Source: GCA-003244245 sp050699435
GTDB taxonomy: Bacteria; Actinomycetota; Actinomycetes; Mycobacteriales; Pseudonocardiaceae
Length of the DNA: 64,000 nucleotides
Reading direction: 5' to 3'
Assembly: GCA_050699435.1 (NCBI GenBank)
Contig: JBOHGM010000008.1
Span: 1-64,000 of the forward strand
Numbering within the stretch: the first letter of the stretch is position 1; each line of letters starts with the position of its first letter. Positions 1 to 9,351 of the stretch are shown one piece after another. The position numbers were made by a program, and so were the translations under genes. The notes under the pieces are model-generated. The model was not told the DNA's origin and made no database searches. It saw only the letters and a program-made list of their open reading frames with translations.

Positions 1-2
1 AG

Positions 3-2738
3 CAGGCCTGCGCGGCGATCGCGTCGGGAGCCCGGGTCCTGGTGCTCTCCGACCGCGGTGCCGACGCCACCCGGGCGCCGATCCCGTCGCTGCTGCTCGT
101 CTCCGCGGTGCACCACCACCTGGTGCGTACCCGGAACGGGACCCGGGTGGCGTTGGTGGCTGAGACCGGGGACGCCCGCGAGGTGCACCACGCTGCGCTG
201 CTGCTCGGGTACGGCGCCGCCGCGGTGAACCCCTACCTGGCCTTCGAGACGATCGAGGACTTGGTCACCCAGGGCGCCATCACCGGTGTGGACGCCCGCA
301 CCGCGGTGCGGCGCTACGTGAGCGCCCTGGTCAAGGGCGTGCTCAAGGTGATGTCCAAGATGGGTGTCTCCATCGTCAGCGGATACACCGCAGCGCAGCT
401 CTTCGAGGCGGTGGGGCTGGCCCGCGATCTGGTCGACGAGTACTTCTGCGGAACCGCCTCGCAGCTCGGTGGCGTCGGGCTGGATGTGCTGGCCGCTGAG
501 GTCGCGGCCCGGCACGCCAGGGCGTATCAGCAGACTGTGCCGGATCCGCCGCGCGAGGTCGGCGGCGAGTACGCCTTCCGCCGCGACGGCGAGCTGCACC
601 TGTTCAGCCCGGAGACGGTGTTCCTGCTCCAGCACGCCACCCGGTCCCGCCGCCGGGAGGTCTATCGCGCCTACACCGAGGAGGTGGCCCGGCTGTCCCG
701 GCTGGGCGGCACCCTGCGCGGGCTGCTCCGGCTGCGCACCGGGGTCCGCACGCCGGTTCCGCTGGACGAGGTCGAGCCGGCCGAGGAGATCGTGCGCCGG
801 TTCGCGACCGGGGCGATGTCCTACGGCTCGCTCTCGGCGGAGGCGCACGAGACGCTCGCGGTCGCGATGAACCGGCTCGGCGGCCGGTCCAACTGCGGGG
901 AGGGCGGCGAGGACACCGACCGGCTGTACGACCCGTTGCGGCGAAGTGCCGTCAAGCAAGTCGCCTCCGGGCGGTTCGGGGTGACCAGTGAGTACCTGGT
1001 CACCGCCAGCGACATCCAGATCAAGATGGCGCAGGGCGCCAAACCGGGCGAGGGCGGCCAGCTACCCGGCTTCAAGGTGCACCCGTGGATCGCCCGCACT
1101 CGGCACTCGACGCCTGGTGTTGCGCTGATCTCCCCGCCGCCGCACCACGACATCTACTCCATCGAGGACCTGGCCCAGCTGATCCACGACCTGAAGAACG
1201 CCAACGAACAGGCCCGGGTGCACGTCAAGCTGGTGAGCTCGGTCGGGGTCGGCACGGTGGCCGCCGGGGTGGCCAAGGCGCATGCCGACGTGGTGCTCAT
1301 CTCCGGGCACGACGGCGGCACCGGCGCGGCCCTGCTCACCTCGCTCAAGCACGCGGGCCTGCCGTGGGAAGTGGGGCTGGCCGACACCCAGCAGACCCTG
1401 TTGCTGAACGGCCTGCGGGACCGGATCACCGTGCAGGTCGACGGCGGGATGCGCACCGGGCGCGACGTGGTGGTCGCCGCGCTGCTCGGTGCGGAGGAAT
1501 ACGGCTTCGCCACCGCCCCGCTGATCGTCTCCGGCTGCGTCCTGATGCGGGTCTGCCACCTGGACACCTGCCCGGTCGGGGTCGCCACCCAGCGGCCCGA
1601 GCTGCGGGCCCGGTTCACCGGGGCCCCGGAGTTCGTGGAGCAGTTCTTCCTCTTCGTCGCCGAGGAGGTTCGCGAGCTGCTCGCCGGGCTCGGCTTGCGC
1701 ACCCTGGACGAGGCCATCGGGCGCACCGAACTGCTGGACACCGATGCCGCCGTGGCGCAATGGAAGGGCGACGGGCTCGACCTCGCGCCGCTGTTCGTGG
1801 TGCCCGACCTCGACCCCAGCCCGCACACCGCCCCCGACCCTGGCTCGAGCGCGCACCGCGGTTTGGCCCGGCGGCGGACCCGGGCGCAGGAGCACGGGCT
1901 TGAGCACGCGCTGGACCGGACCCTGATCCAGTTGGCCGAGGCCGCCCTGCAGGATGGCCGCCCGGTGCGGCTGCGGCTGCCGGTGCGCAACGTCAACCGC
2001 ACCGTGGGGACGCTGCTCGGCGCCGAGGTGACCCGCCGCTACGGCGGCGAAGGGTTGCCCCCGGACACCGTGCACATCGAACTGGAGGGCTCAGCGGGCC
2101 AGTCGCTGGGCGCTTTCCTGCCCCGCGGCATCACCCTGGAGCTGGTCGGGGACGCCAACGACTACCTCGGCAAGGGCCTATCCGGGGGGCAGATCATCGC
2201 CCGTCCCGATCCGGCCGCGCGGTTCTCCGCCGAGCAGCAGGTCATCGCGGGCAACGTGATCGGCTACGGCGCCACCGCAGGGCAGCTGTGGCTGCGCGGC
2301 CGGGTGGGGGAACGGTTCTGTGTGCGCAACTCCGGCGCGCTGGCCGTCGCCGAGGGCGTCGGTGACCATGCCTTCGAGTACATGACCGGGGGCCGGGCGG
2401 TGGTGCTCGGCCCGACCGGGCGCAACCTCGCCGCCGGGATGTCCGGGGGAATCGGCTACGTGCTCGATCTGGCCCCGGCATGCGTCAACAGCGAGCTGGT
2501 CGAGCTGCAGCCGCTCGGGCCGGAGGATCTGGCCTGGCTGCAGGCCGTGGTGGCACGCCACTACGAGCTCACCTGCTCCGCCGTGGCGGCCGCGTTGCTC
2601 AGCGACTGGGAGCGCCGCGCGGAGGCGTTCACCAAGGTGATGCCGGTGGACTACGAGCGGGTGCTGGCAGCGACCCACCGGGCCCGCTCGGAGGGCCGGG
2701 ACGTCGACGCCGCGGTGATGGAGGCCGCCGGTGGCTGA
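3..2738 (+). CDS. gltB: Glutamate synthase large subunit, C-terminal part (cut by window start)
   Basis: Codes for the C-terminal ~911 residues of the large (GOGAT) subunit, which makes two glutamates from 2-oxoglutarate and glutamine in nitrogen assimilation. The full protein is about 1,500 residues; the N-terminal glutaminase domain lies outside the window. What remains is the end of the central domain, the FMN-binding synthase barrel (GQLPGFKVHPWIA, then GHDGGTGAALL), a three-cysteine cluster motif (SGCVLMRVCHLDTCPVG) that ligates the [3Fe-4S] centre, and the C-terminal GXGXG beta-helix (GDANDYLGKGLSGG). Its stop overlaps the gltD GTG start by 8 bases, so the two subunits are translationally coupled. 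Reading is open from base 3, with no start in the window. Confidence 0.97.
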   Translation, partial: QACAAIASGARVLVLSDRGADATRAPIPSLLLVSAVHHHLVRTRNGTRVALVAETGDAREVHHAALLLGYGAAAVNPYLAFETIEDLVTQGAITGVDARTAVRRYVSALVKGVLKVMSKMGVSIVSGYTAAQLFEAVGLARDLVDEYFCGTASQLGGVGLDVLAAEVAARHARAYQQTVPDPPREVGGEYAFRRDGELHLFSPETVFLLQHATRSRRREVYRAYTEEVARLSRLGGTLRGLLRLRTGVRTPVPLDEVEPAEEIVRRFATGAMSYGSLSAEAHETLAVAMNRLGGRSNCGEGGEDTDRLYDPLRRSAVKQVASGRFGVTSEYLVTASDIQIKMAQGAKPGEGGQLPGFKVHPWIARTRHSTPGVALISPPPHHDIYSIEDLAQLIHDLKNANEQARVHVKLVSSVGVGTVAAGVAKAHADVVLISGHDGGTGAALLTSLKHAGLPWEVGLADTQQTLLLNGLRDRITVQVDGGMRTGRDVVVAALLGAEEYGFATAPLIVSGCVLMRVCHLDTCPVGVATQRPELRARFTGAPEFVEQFFLFVAEEVRELLAGLGLRTLDEAIGRTELLDTDAAVAQWKGDGLDLAPLFVVPDLDPSPHTAPDPGSSAHRGLARRRTRAQEHGLEHALDRTLIQLAEAALQDGRPVRLRLPVRNVNRTVGTLLGAEVTRRYGGEGLPPDTVHIELEGSAGQSLGAFLPRGITLELVGDANDYLGKGLSGGQIIARPDPAARFSAEQQVIAGNVIGYGATAGQLWLRGRVGERFCVRNSGALAVAEGVGDHAFEYMTGGRAVVLGPTGRNLAAGMSGGIGYVLDLAPACVNSELVELQPLGPEDLAWLQAVVARHYELTCSAVAAALLSDWERRAEAFTKVMPVDYERVLAATHRARSEGRDVDAAVMEAAGG

Positions 2739-4233
2739 TCCGCGCGGCTTTCTCACCCACGCCCGCGCCGAGGCCGCCAAAAGGCCCGTCGACGTGCGGA
2801 TCTCCGACTGGCGGGAGGTCTATGCCGAGGTGCCGGCCCCCCGGCGGCGGGCCGAGGTCGCCGAGCAGGCCACCCGTTGTATGGACTGCGGGATCCCGTT
2901 CTGCCACAGCCCGACGACGGGCTGCCCGCTGGGTAACCTGATCCCGGAATGGAACGACCTGGCCCGGGTTGGCCGCTGGGAGCAGGCCGCCGAGCGGCTG
3001 CACGCCACCAACAACTTTCCCGAGTTCACCGGCCGGCTGTGTCCCGCACCGTGTGAGACGGCCTGCGTGCTGGCGATCAACCCGCGGCAGTCCGGGGGGG
3101 CGGTCACCATCAAGCGGATCGAGCAGGCCATCGCCGACACCGCATGGGAGACCGGACAGGTTCTGCCGCTGCCGCCGGTGCGCCGCACCCACCACCGCGT
3201 CGCGGTCGTCGGCTCCGGCCCGGCCGGGCTGGCCGCCGCCCAGCAGCTCACCCGGGCCGGCCACGAGGTGATCGTCTTCGAGCGCGACGACCGGCTGGGC
3301 GGGCTGCTGCGCTACGGCATCCCCGCGTTCAAGATGTCCAAGGCGGTGCTGAACCGGCGGCTGGGGCAGCTGCGCGCCGAGGGCACCCGGTTCGTCACCT
3401 GCTGCGAGGTGGGCCGTGATCTCAGCGTGGCGCAGCTGCGTGCCGGGTTCGCCGCTGCGGTGCTCGCGGTGGGCGCGCTGCGTGGCCGGGACGTCACGGT
3501 GCCCGGGCGTGAGCTGACCGGCGTGCACCTGGCGATGGAGCACCTGGTCGGCGCTAACCGCGCAGGCGAGGGCGACGGCCCCGCCCCGATGGACGCCGCC
3601 GGACGGCAGGTGGTGATCATCGGTGGCGGGGACACTGCCGCCGACTGCCTGGGCACCGCGCACCGCCAGGGCGCGGCCGCAGTCACCCAGCTGGACCTCT
3701 ACCCCCGTCCGGCGCTCGAACGCGATCCGCAGCGCAGTCCCTGGCCGACCTGGCCGCTGGTGCTGCGCAGCTACCCTGCTCATGAGGAGGGCGGGCAGCG
3801 CCGCTTCGCGGTCGCCGTGCAGCGGTTCCTGGGCGACGGGGAAGGGCGGGTCCGGGCGGTGCAGTTACGCGAGGTCCGGGTGCGCAAGGACGCGCACGGC
3901 ACGCGCACCGTCATCCCGGTGCCCGGCGAGCCGATCGAGCTGCCCTGCGATCTCGCCCTGCTCGCGATCGGCTTCGACGGGGTTGAGCCGATGCCGCTGC
4001 TGGACGGGCTGGGCCTGCAGCTCTCGGCCCGAGGCACGCTCGACTGCGGATCAGACTGGCAGACCAACACGCCCGGAGTGTTCGTCTGCGGTGACGCGCA
4101 TCGCGGCGCGTCGCTCGTCGTCTGGGCGATCGCCGAGGGCCGAGCCACCGCGCACGCGGTGGACGCCTACCTGATGGGGCACACCACGCTGCCCGCCCCC
4201 GTGCACCCCGAGGCAGCGCCCCTGACCGGCTAA
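2731..4233 (+). CDS. gltD: Glutamate synthase small subunit (NADPH-dependent)
   Basis: The 500-residue small subunit of glutamate synthase oxidises NADPH on FAD and passes electrons through iron-sulfur clusters to GltB. The N-terminus has the double cluster motif (CMDCGIPFCHS, CPLGN, then RLCPAPCETAC). It is followed by an FAD Rossmann fold (VVGSGPAGLAAAQQL, about residue 155) and a second nucleotide-binding fold (IIGGGDTAADCLG, about residue 293). Length is normal for the family. The GTG start lies inside the end of gltB (GTGGCTGA overlap). A 70-base gap separates it from pyk, which has its own promoter. Confidence 0.97.
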   Translation: MADPRGFLTHARAEAAKRPVDVRISDWREVYAEVPAPRRRAEVAEQATRCMDCGIPFCHSPTTGCPLGNLIPEWNDLARVGRWEQAAERLHATNNFPEFTGRLCPAPCETACVLAINPRQSGGAVTIKRIEQAIADTAWETGQVLPLPPVRRTHHRVAVVGSGPAGLAAAQQLTRAGHEVIVFERDDRLGGLLRYGIPAFKMSKAVLNRRLGQLRAEGTRFVTCCEVGRDLSVAQLRAGFAAAVLAVGALRGRDVTVPGRELTGVHLAMEHLVGANRAGEGDGPAPMDAAGRQVVIIGGGDTAADCLGTAHRQGAAAVTQLDLYPRPALERDPQRSPWPTWPLVLRSYPAHEEGGQRRFAVAVQRFLGDGEGRVRAVQLREVRVRKDAHGTRTVIPVPGEPIELPCDLALLAIGFDGVEPMPLLDGLGLQLSARGTLDCGSDWQTNTPGVFVCGDAHRGASLVVWAIAEGRATAHAVDAYLMGHTTLPAPVHPEAAPLTG

Positions 4234-4290
4234 CCCCGGATGAGAGGGCAGCGTCACATCCCGCCTACCGGATCGGTCCAGAACCACCGC

Positions 4291-4296
4291 TAGGCT
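4291..4296 (+). promoter_or_regulatory. -10 box of pyk, leaderless type
   Basis: TAGGCT fits the actinobacterial TANNNT -10 consensus and sits 7 bases before the pyk GTG, which places the expected transcription start at the first base of the start codon. No Shine-Dalgarno sequence is visible. This is inferred from spacing only. Confidence 0.5.
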
Positions 4297-4303
4297 GGAC
4301 ACT

Positions 4304-5728
4304 GTGAGCCGACGCGCGAAGATCGTGTGCACCCTCGGCCCGGCGACCTCGAGCCCGGAGAAGGTCCGGGAACTGGTCCGGGCCGGTATGGACGTGGCCC
4401 GCCTCAACTTCAGCCATGGCACCCATGCCGACCACGAGCAGGTCCACCGGGCAATCCGGGAGGCCAGCGACGAGTACGGCAAGGCGGTAGGGATTCTCGC
4501 CGACCTGCAGGGCCCCAAGATCCGTCTCGGGCGGTTCGCGGCAGGTCCGGTGCAATGGCGCGAGGGTGACCGGGTGCGGGTGACCGTCGAGGATGTGGCA
4601 GGCACTCACGATCGGGTGTCCACCACCTACGAAGGGCTCGTCGATGACGCCCGCGAGGGCGACCGGTTGCTCATCGACGACGGCAAGGTCGCCCTGGTGG
4701 TGCGCAAGGTCGAGGACTGCGACGTGGTGTGCGAGGTCGTCGAGGGTGGCCCGGTCAGCGACCACAAGGGCCTCTCGCTACCGGGGATGAACGTCTCGGT
4801 GCCTGCGATGTCCGAGAAGGACATCCAGGACCTGGAGTTCGCACTGCGGCTGCGAGTGGATGTGGTGGCGCTGTCCTTCGTGCGCTCGCCTGCAGATATC
4901 GACCGGGTGCACCGGTCGATGGACCGGATCCCGGGTGGCCGGCTGCCGGTGATCGCCAAGCTGGAGAAGCCCGAGGCGGTGGACAACCTCGAAGCAATCG
5001 TGCTGGCCTTCGACGGGGTGATGGTGGCCCGAGGTGACCTCGGGGTGGAGTTGCCGCTGGAGCACGTACCGCTGGTGCAGAAGCGGGCCATCCAGATCGC
5101 CAGGGAGAACGCCAAGCCGGTGATCGTGGCTACCCAGATGCTCGACTCCATGATCGGCAGCTCCCGGCCGACCCGGGCGGAGGCCTCCGATGTGGCCAAC
5201 GCGGTGCTCGACGGGGCCGACGCGGTGATGCTCTCCGGCGAGACCAGTGTCGGTCGATACCCGATCGAGTCCATCGAGACGATGAGCCGGATCGTCCAAG
5301 CCGTCGAGGTCGGCTCGCCGAACGTCCCACCGCTCAACCACGTGCCGCGGACCAAGCGGGGCGTCATCTCCTATGGGGCCCGGGACATCGGCGAGCGGTT
5401 GTCGGCCAAGGCACTGGTGGCATTCACTCAGTCCGGTGACACGATGCGCAGGCTGGCCCGGCTGCACACCCGGCTACCGCTGCTGGCGTTCACCCCGGAG
5501 CCTGCGGTGCGCAACCAGCTCGCGCTGACCTGGGGTACCGAGACCTTTCTGGTGCCCCAGGTCGAGTCGACCGACGCCATGGTCCAGCAGGTGGACCACG
5601 CGATGCTGTCGATCGGGCGTTACCAGCCCGGTGATCTGGTCGTGATCGTCGCGGGCTCACCGCCGGCCACGGTGGGTTCCACGAACCTCGTCCGGGTGCA
5701 TCGCTTGGGCGAGGACGATCATGGCTGA
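4304..5728 (+). CDS. pyk: Pyruvate kinase
   Basis: A 474-residue glycolytic enzyme that transfers phosphate from phosphoenolpyruvate to ADP. Family hallmarks are all visible: the N-terminal KIVCTLGPAT, the substrate loop LNFSHG, KIRLGRF, the metal-binding region MVARGDLGVELP, and TQMLDSMI followed by RPTRAEASDVANAVLDG. The C-terminal allosteric domain (residues ~350-474) is complete. The GTG start is supported by the -10 box 7 bases upstream and by the immediate MSRRAKIVCTLGPAT start typical of the family. tesB follows 9 bases downstream, as in the Rv1617-Rv1618 pair of M. tuberculosis. Confidence 0.97.
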   Translation: MSRRAKIVCTLGPATSSPEKVRELVRAGMDVARLNFSHGTHADHEQVHRAIREASDEYGKAVGILADLQGPKIRLGRFAAGPVQWREGDRVRVTVEDVAGTHDRVSTTYEGLVDDAREGDRLLIDDGKVALVVRKVEDCDVVCEVVEGGPVSDHKGLSLPGMNVSVPAMSEKDIQDLEFALRLRVDVVALSFVRSPADIDRVHRSMDRIPGGRLPVIAKLEKPEAVDNLEAIVLAFDGVMVARGDLGVELPLEHVPLVQKRAIQIARENAKPVIVATQMLDSMIGSSRPTRAEASDVANAVLDGADAVMLSGETSVGRYPIESIETMSRIVQAVEVGSPNVPPLNHVPRTKRGVISYGARDIGERLSAKALVAFTQSGDTMRRLARLHTRLPLLAFTPEPAVRNQLALTWGTETFLVPQVESTDAMVQQVDHAMLSIGRYQPGDLVVIVAGSPPATVGSTNLVRVHRLGEDDHG

Positions 5729-5737
5729 CACCCGGCC

Positions 5738-6646
5738 ATGACCGAAGCGGCGCGGGCGCCGGCCGCGGTGCCCGCCACCGACGCCGTGCCGCGGGGCCAG
5801 CCTGTCGTGGACCGGCTGGTCGCTTTGCTGGACCTCGAGCGCATCGAGGAGAACATTTTTCGTGGCGTCAGCCCTCCGGAGTCCTCGGTGCGAGTCTTCG
5901 GCGGGCAGGTGGCGGGTCAAGCGCTGGTCGCGGCCGGGCGCACGGTGCCGCCCGAGCGCGGCGTGCACTCGCTGCACGCCTACTTCATCCGGCCCGGGGA
6001 CCCGCGGATACCCATCGTCTACGAGGTGGACCGCATCCGCGACGGGCGCTCGTTCACTACCCGCAGGGCAGTGGCGATCCAGCGGGGCAAGGCGCTCTTC
6101 GCGCTGTCCGCGTCATTCCAGCTCCCGGAGGAGGGCTTGGACCACGCCGACGAGATGCCCGAGGTGCCACCACCGGAGCAACTTGAGGATCTAGCCAGCT
6201 GGGTGCGCAGAGCAGGCGACGCCCAGACCGCGATCGCGCGGCTGCCTCGGCCGTTCGATTTGCGTTACGTCACCCCGCCGGTCTGGGCCGCGGCCGACGA
6301 GCAGGCCCGGCCCGAACCGCGAAATCAGCTGTGGATGCGGGCCGACGGCGCGCTCCCAGCGGATCCCCTGGTGCACGTCTGTGTGCTCGCCTACGCTTCG
6401 GACCTGACCCTGCTCGGGTCGGTCGCCGCCCGTCACGGCCGCGCGCTGGAGGCCGCGCTGGCCGCCAGCCTGGACCACGCGATGTGGTTTCACCGGCCGT
6501 TCCGGGCCGACGAGTGGGTGCTCTACGACTGCACGTCACCCTCGGCGTCGGGCGGGCGGGGGCTGGCCATCGGGCGATTCTTCAGCCGGGACGGCCAGTT
6601 GATCGCCACCGTCGTCCAGGAGGGCCTGGTTCGGGTCCGGGACTGA
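5738..6646 (+). CDS. tesB: Acyl-CoA thioesterase II
   Basis: A 302-residue cytoplasmic double-hotdog thioesterase that hydrolyses medium and long acyl-CoAs. The first hotdog half has FGGQVAGQALVAAGRTV and HSLHAYFIRPGDP; the second has LDHAMWFHRPFRADEWVLY, with the conserved histidine and aspartate region, and SASGGRGLAIGRFFS near the end. Length is normal. It starts 9 bases after pyk, so the two probably share a transcript. Its last 111 bases overlap the 3' end of the convergent decarboxylase gene, an unusually long tail-to-tail coding overlap. Confidence 0.93.
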   Translation: MTEAARAPAAVPATDAVPRGQPVVDRLVALLDLERIEENIFRGVSPPESSVRVFGGQVAGQALVAAGRTVPPERGVHSLHAYFIRPGDPRIPIVYEVDRIRDGRSFTTRRAVAIQRGKALFALSASFQLPEEGLDHADEMPEVPPPEQLEDLASWVRRAGDAQTAIARLPRPFDLRYVTPPVWAAADEQARPEPRNQLWMRADGALPADPLVHVCVLAYASDLTLLGSVAARHGRALEAALAASLDHAMWFHRPFRADEWVLYDCTSPSASGGRGLAIGRFFSRDGQLIATVVQEGLVRVRD

Positions 6647-8089
6647 ACTGGTCACCTGGGCTGCGGTCCGCCGGAGCAGCTCCCAGAGCGCGGTCACGTG
6701 CTGGCGCTCGGTACTCACCGCTCCGATCGCCACCCGCAGCACGTAGCGGCCCCCGATCACGGTGTGCGTGAGCATCGCTGCGCCGCTGGAGTTGATCCGT
6801 TCCAGGGCGGCCCGGCTGGCGGTGTCGTCGGCTGCCTCGCCCGCGCCGGTCACCACCCGCAGGCAGACCAGCGCGAACGACGGCTCGGTGACCAGGGTGA
6901 AACCGGGCTCCGCACGCACCCAGTCGGCGAGCTCGGCGGCCCACTGGACGTGTTGTCTGAGGTGCTCGCGGACCCCCTGCAGGCCCAGTCCGCGCAGCAC
7001 CGCCCACAGCTTGAGTGCCCGGAACCGGCGGCCCAGCGGCACGTGCCAGTCGCGGTAGTCCACCACCGCGCCGGACTCGCTGGCCGCGTCCCGCAGAAAC
7101 TCCGGGGTAATGGCCAGCGCGGCGGGCAGCGCCCGGCCGTGCCGGGTCCACAGCATTGACGCGTCGAACGCGGTGAGCAGCCATTTGTGCGCGTCCGCGC
7201 AGTACGAGTCGGCCAGCCGGACTCCGTCGAAGGGTTCCCGAAGCTCCGGGCAGAGCGCGGCCGCGCCCGCCCATGCCGCGTCCACATGCAGCCAGGCACC
7301 GTGCCGGGCGCAGACCGGCGCGATCTCCCCGACCGGGTCCACCGCGCCGGTGCCGGTGGTACCGATGGTGGCGCAGACCAGCACCGGCCGCTTGCCCGTG
7401 GCGACGTCGGCGGCGACCGTGGTGGCGAGGGAGGCCGCGGACATCGCCCCGGTGCCCGGTTCGGTGCCCACGACGCGCAGCGCCTGACTGCCCAGCCCGG
7501 CTACCCGGACCGCCTTGGCCACCGAGGAGTGCGTCTCGGGGGAGACGTACACGGTCTCGGTGCCGTCCACGCCGCAGTCCCGCCAGCGTCCGCCCGAACT
7601 GCGGTGCAGCGCCGCGAGCAGCGCGACCAGCGTCGCGGACGACGCTGAGTCCTGCAGCACCCCGCCCCCGCCGCCGGGGTGCGTCCAGCGTTCGTCGAGC
7701 CCGGAGGCCAGCGCGAGCTGGTCCAGCAGGTGCTGCTCCACCTCGGTGCAGGCCGGCGAGGTGGACCAGAGCATGCCCTGCACGCCAAGCCCGCCGGAGA
7801 GGATCTCGCCGAGTAGCGAGAGCAGGGACGCATTCGCCGGGAAGTACCCGAAGAACGACGGATGCTGCCAGTGCGTGGTGCCCGGCAGCACCACCTGGTC
7901 CAGATCGGACAGCAGCGCCTGCAGCGGTTCAGGATGTTCGGGCAGCTGGTCCGCCAGCCGCCCGGCGACCCAGCCCGGTGGCACCTGGCTGCGCACCGGC
8001 AGGGTAGCCACCCGCTCCCGGTATCCCGCCACCCAGTCCACCACGGCATGGCCGAGCTGACGGAACTCCTCGGGAGTCAGATCCGGCAC
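6536..8089 (-). CDS. PLP-dependent decarboxylase (aromatic L-amino acid / group II type)
   Basis: A 517-residue group II pyridoxal-phosphate decarboxylase that removes the carboxyl group of an amino acid, probably an aromatic one. The cofactor lysine lies in ADAHKWLLT. LHVDAAWAG supplies the aspartate that contacts the pyridine ring, and HWQHPSFFGYFPANAS near the N-terminus is typical of the aromatic amino acid decarboxylase branch. The exact substrate cannot be read from sequence. The GTG start is backed by a TAGACT box 6 bases upstream (leaderless type). The last ~37 residues run antisense through the end of tesB and look non-conserved. Confidence 0.9.
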   Translation of the reverse strand: MPDLTPEEFRQLGHAVVDWVAGYRERVATLPVRSQVPPGWVAGRLADQLPEHPEPLQALLSDLDQVVLPGTTHWQHPSFFGYFPANASLLSLLGEILSGGLGVQGMLWSTSPACTEVEQHLLDQLALASGLDERWTHPGGGGGVLQDSASSATLVALLAALHRSSGGRWRDCGVDGTETVYVSPETHSSVAKAVRVAGLGSQALRVVGTEPGTGAMSAASLATTVAADVATGKRPVLVCATIGTTGTGAVDPVGEIAPVCARHGAWLHVDAAWAGAAALCPELREPFDGVRLADSYCADAHKWLLTAFDASMLWTRHGRALPAALAITPEFLRDAASESGAVVDYRDWHVPLGRRFRALKLWAVLRGLGLQGVREHLRQHVQWAAELADWVRAEPGFTLVTEPSFALVCLRVVTGAGEAADDTASRAALERINSSGAAMLTHTVIGGRYVLRVAIGAVSTERQHVTALWELLRRTAAQVTSSVPDPNQALLDDGGDQLAVPAEESPDGQPPPARRRG

Positions 8090-8095
8090 CCGGCG

Positions 8096-8101
8096 AGTCT
8101 A
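8096..8101 (-). promoter_or_regulatory. -10 box of the PLP decarboxylase gene, leaderless type
   Basis: Read on the minus strand this is TAGACT, 6 bases before the GTG start. No ribosome binding site is visible. It matches the arrangement seen at pyk, polA and uvrB. Confidence 0.45.
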
Positions 8102-8303
8102 GAACCGGCATGAGAAGCCAACCCCGTGGGGCGCTGCGCGGCCCCGTGTGAGGTCCTCGAACGCGGCCCCCCTGCGGCGAGGCTCGCGGATAGGGAGAAG
8201 TCCCCAATGACCTCGGTGTCTGTCTTCTCTAACGTGCGATATGTCAATGGTCGCTGCGGCCGGAGGCTGTGATGATCTCAGTTCTGTCGAAATACGGTCT
8301 GTT

Positions 8304-9209
8304 GTGAGTAGCCATGTTCAGCAGGATCACGACCCGACTTTCGGGCGTCCACCGGTCCGATCTCAAGGCGGGCCGACTGTGTTGCGCATAGCGTTGGGCG
8401 CGCAGCTACGTCGGCTGCGGGAGGCGAACGGGATCACCCGCGAAGCCGCCGGGGAGGCGATCCGGGGTTCGTCTGCCAAGATCAGCCGTCTGGAGCTGGG
8501 CAGGGTCGGCTTCAAGGAACGCGACGTGGCTGACCTGCTGACTCTCTACGGCATCACCGACGAGCAGGAACGCCAGACGTTCCTCGGGTTGGCCCGGCGG
8601 GCCAATGCACCCGGCTGGTGGCACCAGTACGACGACATCCTGCCGCACTGGTTCGAGATGTACCTCGGCCTGGAGCAGGCCAGCTCGGTCATCCGCACCT
8701 ACGAGCCCCAGTTCGTGCCCGGGCTGCTGCAGACCGAGGACTGTGCGCGTGCGGTGATCGGGCTGGGCCACCCCAGCGGGTCGGGCGAGGAGATCGAGCG
8801 CCGGGTCGGGCTGCGCATGCGACGCCAGGAGGTGCTGACCAAGCCCGGGGCACCCACCCTGTGGGCGGTGCTCGACGAGGCGGCGCTGTGGCGGCTGGGC
8901 AGGCGCTCGATGATGCGCGCCCAGGTCCGGCATCTGATCGAGATGGCGGAGCTGCCGAACATCACGCTGCAGGCGATGCCGTTCAACTCTGGTGGTCACG
9001 CCGCGGCCGGTGGCCCGTTCACCATCCTGCGGTTCTCCGAACCTGACCTGCCGGACATCGTCTACCTCGAACAACTCACCAGCGCTCTCTACTTGGACAA
9101 GAACCAGGACATCGACCACTACCTGGTGGTCATGGACCGCCTCTGCGTCCAGGCAGAAACGGCCACCCAAACCATAAAGTTCCTCAACAGGCTCATCAAG
9201 GAGTCTTGA
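8304..9209 (+). CDS. XRE-family regulator with DUF5753 sensor domain
   Basis: A ~301-residue DNA-binding protein of a family greatly expanded in actinobacteria. An N-terminal Cro/C1 helix-turn-helix (LGAQLRRLREANGITREAAG, then SSAKISRLELG) is followed by the DUF5753 region (APGWWHQYDDILPHWFEMYLG, IRTYEPQFVPGLLQT, LRMRRQEVL, VVMDRL). Such genes usually regulate adjacent small DUF397 genes; none is seen here. The start is uncertain: GTG at 8304 gives the usual short lead before FGRPPVRSQGGP, but ATG at 8241 is in frame, 5 bases behind a TAACGT box. Confidence 0.9.
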   Translation: MSSHVQQDHDPTFGRPPVRSQGGPTVLRIALGAQLRRLREANGITREAAGEAIRGSSAKISRLELGRVGFKERDVADLLTLYGITDEQERQTFLGLARRANAPGWWHQYDDILPHWFEMYLGLEQASSVIRTYEPQFVPGLLQTEDCARAVIGLGHPSGSGEEIERRVGLRMRRQEVLTKPGAPTLWAVLDEAALWRLGRRSMMRAQVRHLIEMAELPNITLQAMPFNSGGHAAAGGPFTILRFSEPDLPDIVYLEQLTSALYLDKNQDIDHYLVVMDRLCVQAETATQTIKFLNRLIKES

Positions 9210-9351
9210 GGCACTCGCCAGTAAGGTCGGTGCCAAGCGGCCCAGAGCAGGATCCGCTCCGGCCTCCGTACCAGTAACTCCACCAGCGCGAAAGTGCTAC
9301 TACGTACTTCCGGGTTATCAGGTGATCCGGGTGCGATGACGAGACGCCGGC

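Noticed and set aside
1062..2075. Long minus-strand open frame inside gltB
   Set aside because: Antisense to conserved gltB motifs; its own composition is His/Gln/Arg-rich without any recognisable domain, as expected from high-GC shadows.
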